Of a stretch of 64,000 bases of DNA, positions 51,340-59,935 are shown in pieces. Under the pieces are notes generated by a model that was given only the letters and a program-made list of their open reading frames with translations, had not been told where the DNA came from and searched no databases. This stretch comes from Modicisalibacter luteus DSM 23508. Lineage in GTDB: Bacteria; Pseudomonadota; Gammaproteobacteria; Pseudomonadales; Halomonadaceae. The position numbers and the translations under genes were made by a program. Numbering within the stretch: the first letter of the stretch is position 1; every line of letters begins with the position of its first letter. The DNA lies in NCBI RefSeq assembly GCF_000378505.1, contig NZ_KB900005.1, positions 3,543-67,542 on the forward strand. The letters run 5' to 3'.

Positions 51340-51722
51340 CGGCCGTGGCCGTAGCCGCCATGGGACGAGTGATGATCTATCACCCGTTGAGTATGAACGG
51401 CGTTACTTCCAGAGCCTGACGGATGTCTACAAGACCTGGGGCGATTCAAAGATATAGTCGATGAACTCCTCGTCGACCTTCTGTCCACAGGCAAATTTTA
51501 CCGGCTGAGGCGTATACGCAGCCTGCCCCAACTGGGAACTTCGCGGAGAAATTGGATGGGTTACCTCGGGAATGGAAGCTATTAAATCTTGATGGCGTGA
51601 GGAGCTATCTACTACGTTGCCTAATGTCGCTCAGGCATTGGCAGTCAGGCTCCTCGTGGCCAGGCAGTTTCCAAGGACGGAGAAAGCTAATGCTTGTGGC
51701 AAGCTCAGCGTGTGAAAAGACG

Positions 51723-51752
51723 GCCCCAGCTGTGCAGCTCGGGCTTTTCTTT
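51723..51752 (+). terminator. Rho-independent terminator
   Basis: GCCCCAGCT / AGCTCGGGC forms a stem with a GTGC loop, followed by TTTTCTTTT. This is a classical plus-strand terminator, although I do not see the gene it ends. Confidence 0.7.
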
Positions 51753-51761
51753 TGCCCAGCA

Positions 51762-51791
51762 CAAAGCCCCGCCGGTTAGGGCAGGGCTTTG
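51762..51791. terminator. Hairpin downstream of the 51810 gene
   Basis: CAAAGCCCCGCC and GGGCAGGGCTTTG form a stem of about 11 bp around GGTTA. It lies 19 bp after the stop of the minus-strand gene. Confidence 0.6.
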
Positions 51792-51809
51792 TAGCAATCA
51801 GCGTAGTTA

Positions 51810-52064
51810 TCAAGACTTTCTCTTCTCGCCTTGATCCTTCTCTTTGTGGTGGCTGTCGTCATGTGCCGCCTCTTTGCGCTGCTGATCTTTCGTGGCGTTT
51901 TCTTCAGCGGCTTCATGTTTATCCAGTGCCTGGTCGGCGGACTCGCTCGCCTCAATATGATCCTCCGGCGCGCGGATCTCTTTCTGTTCCTGTTTCTCTT
52001 CCTGTGCCCAGGCCGGCATTGCGGAGAGGGCGGCGAACGCAACACAAAAAATCCGTTTCAGCAT
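51810..52064 (-). CDS. Small exported acidic/basic protein (84 aa)
   Basis: A clear signal peptide, MLKRIFCVAFAALSAMPAWA, is cut before QEEKQEQK. The mature part is almost entirely charged (IRAPEDHIEASESADQALDK, HEAAEENATKDQQRKEAAHD) and probably unfolded. An AAGGAGAC ribosome site precedes the ATG. Function unknown; it may be periplasmic. Confidence 0.65.
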   Translation of the reverse strand: MLKRIFCVAFAALSAMPAWAQEEKQEQKEIRAPEDHIEASESADQALDKHEAAEENATKDQQRKEAAHDDSHHKEKDQGEKRKS

Positions 52065-52148
52065 AGGGGTCTCCTTACATGGTGGCTCCTTGATGCTAAC
52101 ACGCGATCACTTCGTGTTGCCCAGCGCCGTAAACGCAGAGCAATATAA

Positions 52149-52173
52149 AAGCCCCGTCATTTAGGCAGGGCTT
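52149..52173. terminator. Hairpin upstream of the 52064 gene start
   Basis: AAGCCC / GGGCTT arms with a short bulged middle enclose CATTTA. Similar AAAAGCCC-type hairpins recur in this window (51762, 63176, 63476). Confidence 0.45.
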
Positions 52174-53081
52174 CGAACAATTAAGGCTGTTCAGGGCGTA
52201 GCCTCGCGCAGCTTAACAATGAGCTGATATTTCGGCCTTCATTTGGTCAAGCGGCGTTTTTAAGATAATTGCGCATCAGCCTATTTGATTGGTAGCTATG
52301 TCTGAAATAGGGCTCATGGCTTCGCTTTCAAGCTGGGAAAGGATGCTCTCCGTGCAATGACCAGACCTTGTCCCAGCCGTTCCGGCGTAAGCAACATATC
52401 GACTACATCGTCGAGGTACTGGTTGGTTTCTCCGGTGTCGTTGATGCTCGGCCAGTGGCCAATAGCCGCCAGGGAAGGCTGCTCCCTCTCCATGCACTTG
52501 ATCACTGGCACATAGTGATCGTTATGGCTGCCGCCACTCTTCGCGCCGCTGGGCTGCACGGCTTCCTCGAGATCTGCACAAGCCTGGGGAATGAAGCTCG
52601 GTTTCGAAGGCCTGCGCCCATGCCAACCTCGGGTTGTGATCGATATAGCTCATCGCTTGCCCTCACTGTGTCGTCCTGCTGATGTCTGTGCTTCTTTGGC
52701 CGTGACCTATGCTCGTGCTCACGTTCCAGAACGTATAGAGCGCTTCCTCGCCGTGCTGCGCTTTGCTGACTATGTAGTGCCCGTTGTCGCTAACGTAGTG
52801 ATAATCGGGGCGCGGCGCCCATTGCATGACGGCTTTCCTTAAGGTAGCGCATAGTGAGCCGGCCTGATGCCACAAGAGCGACGAAGCTGGAGGAAGCGCA
52901 AGGGGGGCAGATTGATGTGCTAATGGCCGAGTGCATCGAGACCCGGCTCAAGCACATGTCAGACCTCAAGACACGGGCTCGCATGAATGCCTAGCGCCGC
53001 ATGACTTCGGTCTGCAAACGCATTCATCTGGCGGGTTGTATACCTGTATGCAAGAGTTCCTTGGGCCCCGCTCTATCCCGA
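52174..53081 (-). other. Gene-poor stretch with possible gene remnants on the minus strand
   Basis: The minus strand holds MEREQPSLAAIGHWPSINDT then GETNQYLDDVVDMLLTPERL (near 52500-52380) and, further upstream, MQWAPRPDYHYVSDNGHYIV then SKAQHGEEALYTFWNV (near 52826-52690). Both look protein-like and could be parts of one or two broken genes, but neither has a recognised family. Confidence 0.3.
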
Positions 53082-53396
53082 TTAGGTAGCAGCTTTCATC
53101 GTAACGATACCTGCGACTATCAGCAGCGCGGCAATAACGCGAAGCGGTGATATGGCTTCATCCAAGAACCAGACGCCAACGATAAAGGCACCCACGGCAC
53201 CGATGCCGGTCCAGACCATATAGGCTGTCCCAAGCGGCAAGCTTCGCATCGCGATCGCTAGCAAACCGAATGATCCGGCCATCGTGATCAACATTACGAC
53301 TGTGGGCATTAGGCGCGTGAAACCTTGGGATTGCTTCATTGCTAACGCCCACACGATTTCAAGCAGCCCGGCCAAACTGAGGATTAACCAAGACAT
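53082..53396 (-). CDS. gdx: Gdx/SugE guanidinium exporter (SMR family)
   Basis: The ATG at 53396 (MSWLILSLAGLLEIVWALAM) puts the conserved Glu at position 13, as in Gdx proteins. Four membrane helices are predicted; GTAYMVWTGIGAVGAFIVG and the W-x-x-G-A pattern separate the Gdx/SugE subgroup from QacE-type pumps. It exports guanidinium in exchange for protons. A guanidine-II-like riboswitch lies directly upstream. The 104-residue length is normal. Confidence 0.9.
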   Translation of the reverse strand: MSWLILSLAGLLEIVWALAMKQSQGFTRLMPTVVMLITMAGSFGLLAIAMRSLPLGTAYMVWTGIGAVGAFIVGVWFLDEAISPLRVIAALLIVAGIVTMKAAT

Positions 53397-53404
53397 GGAG
53401 GTCT

Positions 53405-53466
53405 CTCTCAAGCTCTCGGGGCGTCCCGAAGTTTAAGCCCTGTATGGGGGAAAGTCGTCCTTCCAG
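53405..53466 (-). promoter_or_regulatory. Guanidine-II (mini-ykkC) riboswitch candidate
   Basis: On the minus strand two hairpins precede gdx. The first, GGAAGGACGACTTTCC (53464-53449), has a six-pair stem closed by G-C around an ACGA loop. The second, TCGGGACGCCCCGA (53429-53416), has an ACGC loop on a five-pair stem. The consensus is two hairpins with ACGR loops, linked by a short spacer, as here (about 19 nt). The second loop departs at its last base. The position immediately upstream of a guanidinium exporter supports the call strongly. Confidence 0.75.
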
Positions 53467-53668
53467 GCCAGGATTATAGAAATGTCTTTTTTCAGGGCAA
53501 GCCTAAACGTCATCATCGCCATGCTCTCCCAGACGTCACAAGCATGGGGCTACACGTACCCAGACATGAGCCACCGCCGAAGCCCCGCTACGGCAGCGTG
53601 AAGCGACACCAGCGCGCCGCGGCTACGGCCAGGGCGCGCCGGCGGGCGAAGCGATTGGGGCGATCAAG

Positions 53669-53887
53669 CTAGATTCTAGAATAGTGGATCGTTCTCTCGC
53701 GTGGCGGAAAGGTCTCGCGTTCGTCAATCACTCCGTACTGAGCCACCGCACGCCCCTTGCTGTCTCTCTGTTCAACGATACAGTAGCCTGTATCTCGCCC
53801 CCCTTTCTCCCAAGAGGTGCAGTTGAGAATAACCAGCTTATGGGTGTCAGGTATCCCGATTTTATCCCGGTAGTCTTCGACCGACAT
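53669..53887 (-). CDS. Hypothetical protein (72 aa)
   Basis: MSVEDYRDKIGIPDTHKLVI, then LNCTSWEKGGRDTGYCIVEQ and RDSKGRAVAQYGVIDERETF. Beta-rich, soluble and compact. AAGGAGGCGC precedes the ATG. Family not recognised; it forms a minus-strand group with the genes at 53960 and 54473. Confidence 0.6.
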   Translation of the reverse strand: MSVEDYRDKIGIPDTHKLVILNCTSWEKGGRDTGYCIVEQRDSKGRAVAQYGVIDERETFPPRERTIHYSRI

Positions 53888-53959
53888 AAGCGCCTCCTTT
53901 GCGTCTTGATTTATTACCTTCGCAACGATGCCGTACAGCTGGGCGAAGCGGATAGGTTA

Positions 53960-54271
53960 TTACTGGGCCAGCGCTTCCACATGGGGGAATCGAGGGATTA
54001 CCTCATGATGGCCAGCAATCAGACTCATGGTTGACGAGGGGAGTTCGCAGAGGCTTGCCCCGATGCAGTTAAGGAGCTCAGAAGCATATTTCTGCGTTGC
54101 ATGGGTGAAATAGTAGTTGGTCGCTCCCCGCTCATGGTTGAACTCGCTGAACATTGCCATGTCTCGCGGGCCTCTGTTGCTCATAAACGCCCGCTGAAAT
54201 GCTGCCATCAGCTCGACTTCAAACGTGCTTGTCGCCTGCTCGTTCGTGGCCTCGAGTTTGAACCAGGGCAT
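53960..54271 (-). CDS. Hypothetical protein (103 aa)
   Basis: MPWFKLEATNEQATSTFEVE, then LMAAFQRAFMSNRGPRDMAM, FSEFNHERGATNYYFTHATQ and KYASELLNCIGASLCELPSS. The FHERG-YYFTHAT style and end suggest a small alpha/beta protein. It is preceded by a ribosome-site-like GAGAGGTAGG. No function known. Confidence 0.6.
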   Translation of the reverse strand: MPWFKLEATNEQATSTFEVELMAAFQRAFMSNRGPRDMAMFSEFNHERGATNYYFTHATQKYASELLNCIGASLCELPSSTMSLIAGHHEVIPRFPHVEALAQ

Positions 54272-54472
54272 TTTACCTACCTCTCATTGTATGAGTTCGC
54301 ATTGAACAGGATTCAAGGCCACCCAAGCGGTGGTCTTTCTCGTTTCACAAGGGAGAAACAGGGAACGGAGCCTAGGACTGTTCGCCCACGAGTTGGTCGT
54401 CGATAGTCTTGCCGGGGGACGGTGCCAGCGAAGGCATCGTACAGGCCCTCGATCGCTCTGCTCACGGTGAGC

Positions 54473-54748
54473 TTAAGAAGCGTTCTGGTAAGTCACCGCT
54501 TGGGTAGGCTCACTGACTGCAAATTCAGCGATCAGTCGCCCTGCTTCAAAGCTGATCACGTCACGAATATAGCCATCATATGTGCATATAAACGCTTGGC
54601 AGTACCGGCAATGAAGGCTGGCAGCCGGCTTGGGTTCGCCTTCCCAGAAGTTGGCTCCGCTGCACTCTGGACAAAAGACTTTTCTAGAACGATTAAGGAT
54701 AGGGGTTTCCTGCTTACTCACAATGTCGCTACATGATATCAGGCGCAT
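54473..54748 (-). CDS. Small zinc-ribbon protein (91 aa)
   Basis: Two CxxC pairs are visible, FCPECSGANFW and LHCRYCQAFICTY, spaced about 20 residues apart, which predicts one zinc ribbon. The C-terminal half is hydrophobic/charged mixed (IRDVISFEAGRLIAEFAVSE). Genes with this pattern occur in mobile elements, often with DNA- or RNA-binding roles, but I cannot say more. Confidence 0.55.
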   Translation of the reverse strand: MRLISCSDIVSKQETPILNRSRKVFCPECSGANFWEGEPKPAASLHCRYCQAFICTYDGYIRDVISFEAGRLIAEFAVSEPTQAVTYQNAS

Positions 54749-54820
54749 AGAAAGCCCTCCTTAACTTAAGTTTTTGTCTTTCAAGCATTTTTTATCCTTC
54801 CTTTCGAGCAGGTGAAAAAC

Positions 54821-55072
54821 ATGTGGTTCAAATCCCTACACCTCTACCGCGTCCATGATGCCGTTACCCTCGCCCTGCCCGTCTTGGGCGAAGCGCTTCA
54901 GGAGCAGGGCTTCCGCCCGTTAGGTGGCGTCGAAGCCAAGCGCATGGGCTGGATTGCCCCGGCTGGGCGCGGCAGCGAGGCCTTCGTCCATGAAGTGAAT
55001 GGTCAGCGTCTGCTGTCGGCGCAGCGTCAAGAGTGCTTGCTGCCGGCATCGGTCAGCGTCCGGCTTGGCTAG
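54821..55072 (+). pseudogene. rdgC: RdgC, N-terminal fragment
   Basis: MWFKSLHLYRVHDAVTLALP, then LGEALQEQGFRPLGGVEAKR and MGWIAPAGRGSEAFVHEVNG, QRLLSAQRQE match the first quarter of RdgC, a recombination-associated protein normally of about 300 aa. The frame ends at 55072 and no further RdgC sequence follows. Plasmid-borne RdgC copies modulate RecA activity; this one is non-functional. Confidence 0.8.
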
Positions 55073-55203
55073 CACTTGGCGACCAAGTGGAGATCAAGGC
55101 GGTCCGCGGCGATGAGAGCGTGGCCCGCGGTCAGCAGTGGGATCTGGCTAGCGAAGATCCTGTCCTGAGGACCATGCCGCCTGCGGGCGGTTTTCCTGCC
55201 TAA
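55070..55203 (+). pseudogene. C-terminal remnant of an unknown gene
   Basis: An open frame without a start codon encodes GDQVEIKAVRGDESVARGQQ and WDLASEDPVLRTMPPAGGFP to a stop at 55203. It follows the rdgC break directly, so a deletion has joined two genes. Confidence 0.4.
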
Positions 55204-55218
55204 CGAAAGGAGAGCGAC

Positions 55219-55281
55219 ATGGATATCTTGGAAGTGAACGACGTTCAGCGTACAGGGAGCGAACAGCTGGCTCGCTTCTAG
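55219..55281 (+). CDS. Very short ORF (20 aa) with strong ribosome site
   Basis: AAAGGAGAGCGAC precedes ATG and the frame MDILEVNDVQRTGSEQLARF ends in TAG. The ribosome site is one of the best in the region, but the peptide is probably the truncated start of a larger gene or a leader. Confidence 0.3.
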   Translation: MDILEVNDVQRTGSEQLARF

Positions 55282-55302
55282 AGCGAAGGACAGGCACGAC
55301 AC

Positions 55303-55737
55303 ATGGAGTCAGCGTTGAGCAAGATATTTCCTGAACTGGAGATAGCAGCGTTGGTATCTACGCCCGAGCCAGAGCAGGCTGAAGCCCCCCTACCCATTCG
55401 TGTCCGCGAGAAATCGGAATGGGATGCTGGCATGGTTCTAGAGGCATGGGTCAAAAACACGACAGGACGCAAACAGCCCCTGAGTGTTCGACTATCGCTG
55501 GCATCCGCTATCGAGGAGGTATGGGGCGGGACGTATGAGGTAAACGGTAGCGATTACATGATTACATCCGACAAGGCTATCGAGCCTGGCGAAGAGTGGG
55601 ATCCCACGATCAAGGTCTTGGGTAGTGATCATGGCTACCAATTCAAGGGCACAAAAAACGGGCAGGGGCCGGCGCAGAAGGAGACAGAGCCCTTGCAGAC
55701 AGAACTACTGCTCAGAGCCGGCGGCAGTGTCTGCTAG
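55303..55737 (+). CDS. Hypothetical protein (144 aa)
   Basis: MESALSKIFPELEIAALVST, then REKSEWDAGMVLEAWVKNTT, YEVNGSDYMITSDKAIEPGE and KVLGSDHGYQFKGTKNG. Beta-rich, soluble, with a Pro/Glu-rich linker. No family recognised. It begins 21 bp after the short ORF, in the same orientation. Confidence 0.5.
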   Translation: MESALSKIFPELEIAALVSTPEPEQAEAPLPIRVREKSEWDAGMVLEAWVKNTTGRKQPLSVRLSLASAIEEVWGGTYEVNGSDYMITSDKAIEPGEEWDPTIKVLGSDHGYQFKGTKNGQGPAQKETEPLQTELLLRAGGSVC

Positions 55738-55819
55738 AGCCCCAACACGCCAACCCCCCATAGCCCGGGGCTGGGCTCCAGATCAGTCGGCTTGCTGTCG
55801 TTCATGTTTCTGAGTCGTA

Positions 55820-57853
55820 TCAGCGCTGCTTGAGTTGATCACGCCCCGCATCCTTGGCTTCGTACATAGCCTCGTCGGCTCGTGCCAGAAAGCGCTTGCG
55901 GTTATCCCCTGAACGCCAGGCGGTCATGCCTATGCTGACCGTGACTGGGGGCAGCCCCTCGAGACGAATCTCTCGCACGATACGGTTGAGTCGTTCGCCC
56001 AGGCGGCAAGCATCGGTTTCGTCGGTACTCCCTGCAAGAATCACGAACTCTTCACCGCCCCAGCGACAGAGAGCGTCTGTAGGCCGAAGCGTATCCTTAA
56101 CCGCCTTGGCGACAGTCTGCAGGACTTCGTCACCCGCTTCATGCCCGTAGGTATCGTTGAAATTCTTGAAGTGATCGATGTCGAACAACAGCACAGATAG
56201 CGGTCGGTCGTAGCGTTCCGCGGCGGCGATTTCCTCGTCCAGCTTGCCTTCCAGTCGATAACGATTCAGGGCACCAGTCAGGGCATCGTGATGAGCTTGG
56301 AATGCCAATTTTTTGCTGGCCTCACGCAGCGCTTCCTGGTTTCTCTGAAGCTCCGTATTGAGTGCCTGGATCCGCTGTGCCGTGGACACCACAGACAGAT
56401 CCTCAGCCAGATCCATCGCCGTCGAAACCTCAATATCTTCCCATGGCTCACAAGAACCGGCGACTTCCTCGCGCCAAAGGTCATGGAGCTCGACGGCTGT
56501 CGCCAACTGGCCTGGCTTGCGAGGCTGGCGAGCTGTCTCGGGCATCCCTGCCCAGGCATGCGTCGCGGCTTGCTCAGCCCGGAATATCAGCAGCCAGCCG
56601 CAGGCCTTGCCGCCGAGAGGCAAGGGGGCAGCGAGTAGGCCGGGAAGGTCGCTAAGCGCGAATCCTTCAACAAGAGGATCTTCCTGGGCGCGCTGGGTGA
56701 ACCAAGGTTCATGGTGATTGGTATGGTTTTCGAGGCGATGGCCCAAGGCTTTCAGGGTTACCAGACCCGGGGTGTCGCCATACAGTGCTGTGCCGTCGGG
56801 CTGAGCGATAGCCAAGCCTCTAGCTCGGAAAAGCTCGCACCATTCCTGACCATGATCCGATAGCAGGCTAGCTGTAGAAGGCAACAGACTCAATTTGGCA
56901 TTCAATAGTTCGCGGCTGTCCTGAACGCGTTGGCGAAAATCGCGCTCAAGCCGGGCCTTCAACAGATGCAGCCGCTGCGTGGCCATTCGCACTATGCTCT
57001 GCATGGCATCCAGCAGGGCTGGGGAAAGGTACCGAGGCTCGGCAGCATAGCAAATGACCAGCCCCCAGATATTGTGCTGGCCGTGGATCGGGATGGATAG
57101 CAGCGATCGTGTATTTATGGCTCGAAGATGGCGTATCTGCTCGTCCGGCAATGTTCGAAGTAGCGTGTAGCTAAGGTCGGGCTGCTCACCTGTTGCCGAA
57201 TCTCTTTCAGGCCTCAGCGGTACCGGATGCGCCTCGATGTCATGAATCCAGCGCATCGAGACCTTATGGAACTGATCGATCAAATAGGGCGGGAAGCCGT
57301 GGGCGGGAAAGCGCATGCCCTCCAGGCTCTCCATACGTCCGGCGTTGTTCTCGGCGATGATGGCGCCATGCCCCTGGGGGTCGAAGGCACAGAGCATGAC
57401 CCGGTCAAAGTCGATCAAATCCTGGACCGCGGACAGCAGCACGGATGCCAGTATGTCAGGATGTTGGGCCAGGGTGAGCCTGCGAAGCCAGCGATTCACG
57501 GCGCTGAGCAAGCGCCGATCACAGTGCTGCGAGAGTGGCATGATCTCTAATAACAAACGGTCGCCGCAGGGCCGGGTCTCCAGATGCAGTTCCCGTTGCA
57601 TGCCATTGACCGCTGCTATATAGGCGACAGACTCTCCAATCAGAACGTCGTTTGACTCCTCGCGCTGTCCCAGTAGACGGGAATGACATTCCTTCCCGAT
57701 CACATCGATCAGCGGCGACCCGATAGCCTGTTCGGCCGGCACTCCAATAATGTCTTCCGCATTGGCACTGGCCTGGATTACCTGCGCCAGCTCGTAGTCG
57801 ACAATCAGAATGCATCCGTGGGGTTGAACAAGGAGAGGCAAGGCACTAGTCAT
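55820..57853 (-). CDS. Phytochrome-like diguanylate cyclase, chromophore site degenerate
   Basis: The 677-residue protein has a PAS domain (about 1-110, LLVQPHGCILIVDYELAQVI), a GAF domain (about 130-310), a PHY-like domain and a C-terminal GGDEF domain. The GGDEF motif is WGGEEFVIL, an active variant, and the inhibitory site RPTD lies five residues upstream, so it should make cyclic di-GMP under feedback control. In true bacteriophytochromes a Cys near the N-terminus binds biliverdin and the GAF has PASDIP and CHH-type segments; here the N-terminus lacks the Cys, the PASDIP region reads PAHGFPPYL and the His region reads ICYAAEP. Light sensing is therefore doubtful. Confidence 0.85.
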   Translation of the reverse strand: MTSALPLLVQPHGCILIVDYELAQVIQASANAEDIIGVPAEQAIGSPLIDVIGKECHSRLLGQREESNDVLIGESVAYIAAVNGMQRELHLETRPCGDRLLLEIMPLSQHCDRRLLSAVNRWLRRLTLAQHPDILASVLLSAVQDLIDFDRVMLCAFDPQGHGAIIAENNAGRMESLEGMRFPAHGFPPYLIDQFHKVSMRWIHDIEAHPVPLRPERDSATGEQPDLSYTLLRTLPDEQIRHLRAINTRSLLSIPIHGQHNIWGLVICYAAEPRYLSPALLDAMQSIVRMATQRLHLLKARLERDFRQRVQDSRELLNAKLSLLPSTASLLSDHGQEWCELFRARGLAIAQPDGTALYGDTPGLVTLKALGHRLENHTNHHEPWFTQRAQEDPLVEGFALSDLPGLLAAPLPLGGKACGWLLIFRAEQAATHAWAGMPETARQPRKPGQLATAVELHDLWREEVAGSCEPWEDIEVSTAMDLAEDLSVVSTAQRIQALNTELQRNQEALREASKKLAFQAHHDALTGALNRYRLEGKLDEEIAAAERYDRPLSVLLFDIDHFKNFNDTYGHEAGDEVLQTVAKAVKDTLRPTDALCRWGGEEFVILAGSTDETDACRLGERLNRIVREIRLEGLPPVTVSIGMTAWRSGDNRKRFLARADEAMYEAKDAGRDQLKQR

Positions 57854-58454
57854 AACTGAGGTCCGTGACTTGAGGGCTATGGCGCATCATATGCCTGCCA
57901 TAGGCAAAGGTAAGCCCCGTATAGAAGGAGAAATAGATGGTATTTCCTCACCAGTTCTTCTCATTGTGCATGAACGTAACAATTTTCTTTGGCGCACCTC
58001 CCTTGGATAAGAGGTGAACTACATGGCCGTTGGCAGCGAAATGGCGCATCTCTTCATCCTCCATCCTTAAGGGGAGCCCTGTCAGGAGGATAGCGCTGAC
58101 ATACAGGCAAAAGGCGCTCGGACATCGGCCCCAGCCCGACAAACCGAGGCAGACCGGATACAAAACGCCACCTCCTAACCGATCGTCAGGGAGTGCCCTT
58201 GGCCGTTCAGCTGTCGGCTTCACGGCAGCTCATTGATGGCTGCTGACAAACGGCCCATCCGGTGGTCCCGAGGAAACGTAACTTGGCGATCTATTTATAT
58301 GGCCTGATGATCGGCAACCAGCCTAGTGCATCTCAACTTTATACTTCCGGTGCATGATGGCTTGGCCTGGTTGAGTCAGATTGGTTTATTTTTAGTGTTG
58401 GGCCTGCTAGTTGTAAGAGGCCGGATGATGGATTAAGCCGTAGGAGCTATCCTC
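57854..58454. other. Intergenic stretch
   Basis: I see no convincing gene. Short frames at 57948-58236 have poor composition. The interval ends at the left terminal repeat of an IS481 element. Confidence 0.45.
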
Positions 58455-59527
58455 TGCTGGCAGCGCGTGAACTCATTGCTCAATTCATCCAGGAGCAGCG
58501 AGATGGGTATCAAACTGCATAAGACGGCGACCACCACACCGCGCATCCGCAAGGAGATCCAGCAGGCACCCGCCTCGGTCAGCGATAGCGAACTGGCTCG
58601 GCGTTATCATGTCTCGTGTCCCACCATTGCCCGGTGGCGTTATCGCAGCACGCAACACGACCGACCCCACACGCGACATAACCTGCTCGCGACGCTGTCT
58701 CCCGTCCAGGAAGAGATCGTGGTGGCTCTGCGCGACTACCTGCGTCTGAGCGTTGATGACCTGCTGGTCGTGGCAAAGGAATTTCTTCACCCCGACCTCT
58801 CACGCTCAGCGCTGCAACGCCTCTTGAGGCGACGGGGCCTGCCCAGCCTGGCGACGTTGGAAAAGCAGGAGAGAGCGGCTCAACAATCGTCTCACAAGCC
58901 CTTCAAAGCCTATGAGCCGGGCTATGTTCATGTCGACGTCAAGCATCTGCCTCAAATGCCCGATGAAGACCACAAGCGTTACCTCTTCGTGGCGATCGAC
59001 CGCGCGACGCGCTGGGTTTACCTGGAGGTTCGCCAGCATCAGTCCGCACAGGATGCCGAGGCCTTTCTGCAACACGTTCGCGAGCGGGCGCCGTTCAGGA
59101 TCAGGACCCTGCTGACGGACAACGGCAAGACCTTTACCGACCGCTTCGCCGCGGGGGGTGAGCGGCAGCCCAGCGGCAAGCACCGGGTGGACCGGTTCTG
59201 TCTCCAGCATGGCATCGACCATCGGCTGATCCCGCCTTACCGGCCACAGACCAATGGCATGGTGGAGCGTTTCAATGGCCGCGTGAGCGACATCCTGAAT
59301 ACGCATCGGTTCGACTCGCGGGAAGATCTGGAAACCACACTCAAACGCTACAACTGGCTTTATAACCACCACATCAATCAAAAGGCCTTGCATCATCAGA
59401 CGCCGGTCGGTGCAATGAAGCAATGGCAGAAGGACCGGCCCGAATTATTTTGGAAGCGCGTAATCAATCACCCGGGCCCCGACAGCTAGTCACTCCAGCG
59501 ATATTTTGAGTATGCGCTGCCAGCGTC
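58455..59527 (+). mobile_element. IS481-family element, apparently complete
   Basis: A left TGCTGGCAGCGCGTGAACTC and, on the opposite strand, a right TGACGCTGGCAGCGCATACTC form imperfect terminal repeats around an intact transposase gene. The ends differ in sequence from the IS481-like element at 48.6 kb, so they are distinct elements. Boundaries are approximate. Confidence 0.6.
58503..59489 (+). CDS. IS481-family transposase
   Basis: The ATG at 58503 (MGIKLHKTATTTPRIRKEIQ) begins a 328-residue transposase. The helix-turn-helix is ARRYHVSCPTIARWR. The catalytic Asp residues lie in YVHVDVKHLPQMPDEDHK and LLTDNGKTFTD, and the Glu in TNGMVERFNGRVS. It ends with QKALHHQTPVGAMKQWQKDR. The gene looks intact and could mobilise the related fragments. 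Confidence 0.92.
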   Translation: MGIKLHKTATTTPRIRKEIQQAPASVSDSELARRYHVSCPTIARWRYRSTQHDRPHTRHNLLATLSPVQEEIVVALRDYLRLSVDDLLVVAKEFLHPDLSRSALQRLLRRRGLPSLATLEKQERAAQQSSHKPFKAYEPGYVHVDVKHLPQMPDEDHKRYLFVAIDRATRWVYLEVRQHQSAQDAEAFLQHVRERAPFRIRTLLTDNGKTFTDRFAAGGERQPSGKHRVDRFCLQHGIDHRLIPPYRPQTNGMVERFNGRVSDILNTHRFDSREDLETTLKRYNWLYNHHINQKALHHQTPVGAMKQWQKDRPELFWKRVINHPGPDS

Positions 59528-59733
59528 ACTGGTGGGGCCCGCCCTGATTTTGTTGCTCGCCCCTTGGCGGTAGTGTTAACCAGCCATGCTCGCGACTGTG
59601 CAAACATTACTGGCCGTACCCACCGGACCGAGCTAGATACGCCTGCTTTGGCCGGTAGCAGTCAAGATTCTGAAGTGGTCCAATTGGAGCGGAAACCTCG
59701 ATAAGCCTCATAATAAAGGCAGTGGAGGTGTTC

Positions 59734-59853
59734 ATGACCAAGAAGACTCGACGTCGGTTTTCCGATGAATTCAAGGCGGATGCGGTGAGTCTGGTGATCG
59801 GCCGGAGGTATTCCGTATCCGCTCTCCCTGTCGACAGTACTGTTACCAGTTAA
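59734..59853 (+). pseudogene. IS3-family OrfA fragment
   Basis: The ATG at 59734 starts MTKKTRRRFSDEFKADAVSL, the typical OrfA N-terminus, but the match ends after YSVS and the frame stops at 59853. TGAAGTGGTCC at 59671 resembles an IS3-type left end. Only this 5' portion of the element remains. Confidence 0.75.
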
Positions 59854-59935
59854 CAAGCAAGCCCAGTACAGCTAAGAAACTGTTATGGCAACATGTTGGC
59901 CCCCCAGCCTCTGCTCGGGAGGCAACTGCTGGGCG

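Noticed and set aside
51222-51494. Open frame encoding a Gly-Leu run
   Set aside because: It is only the CAGCCC microsatellite read on the minus strand with random flanks; no domain or ribosome site supports it.
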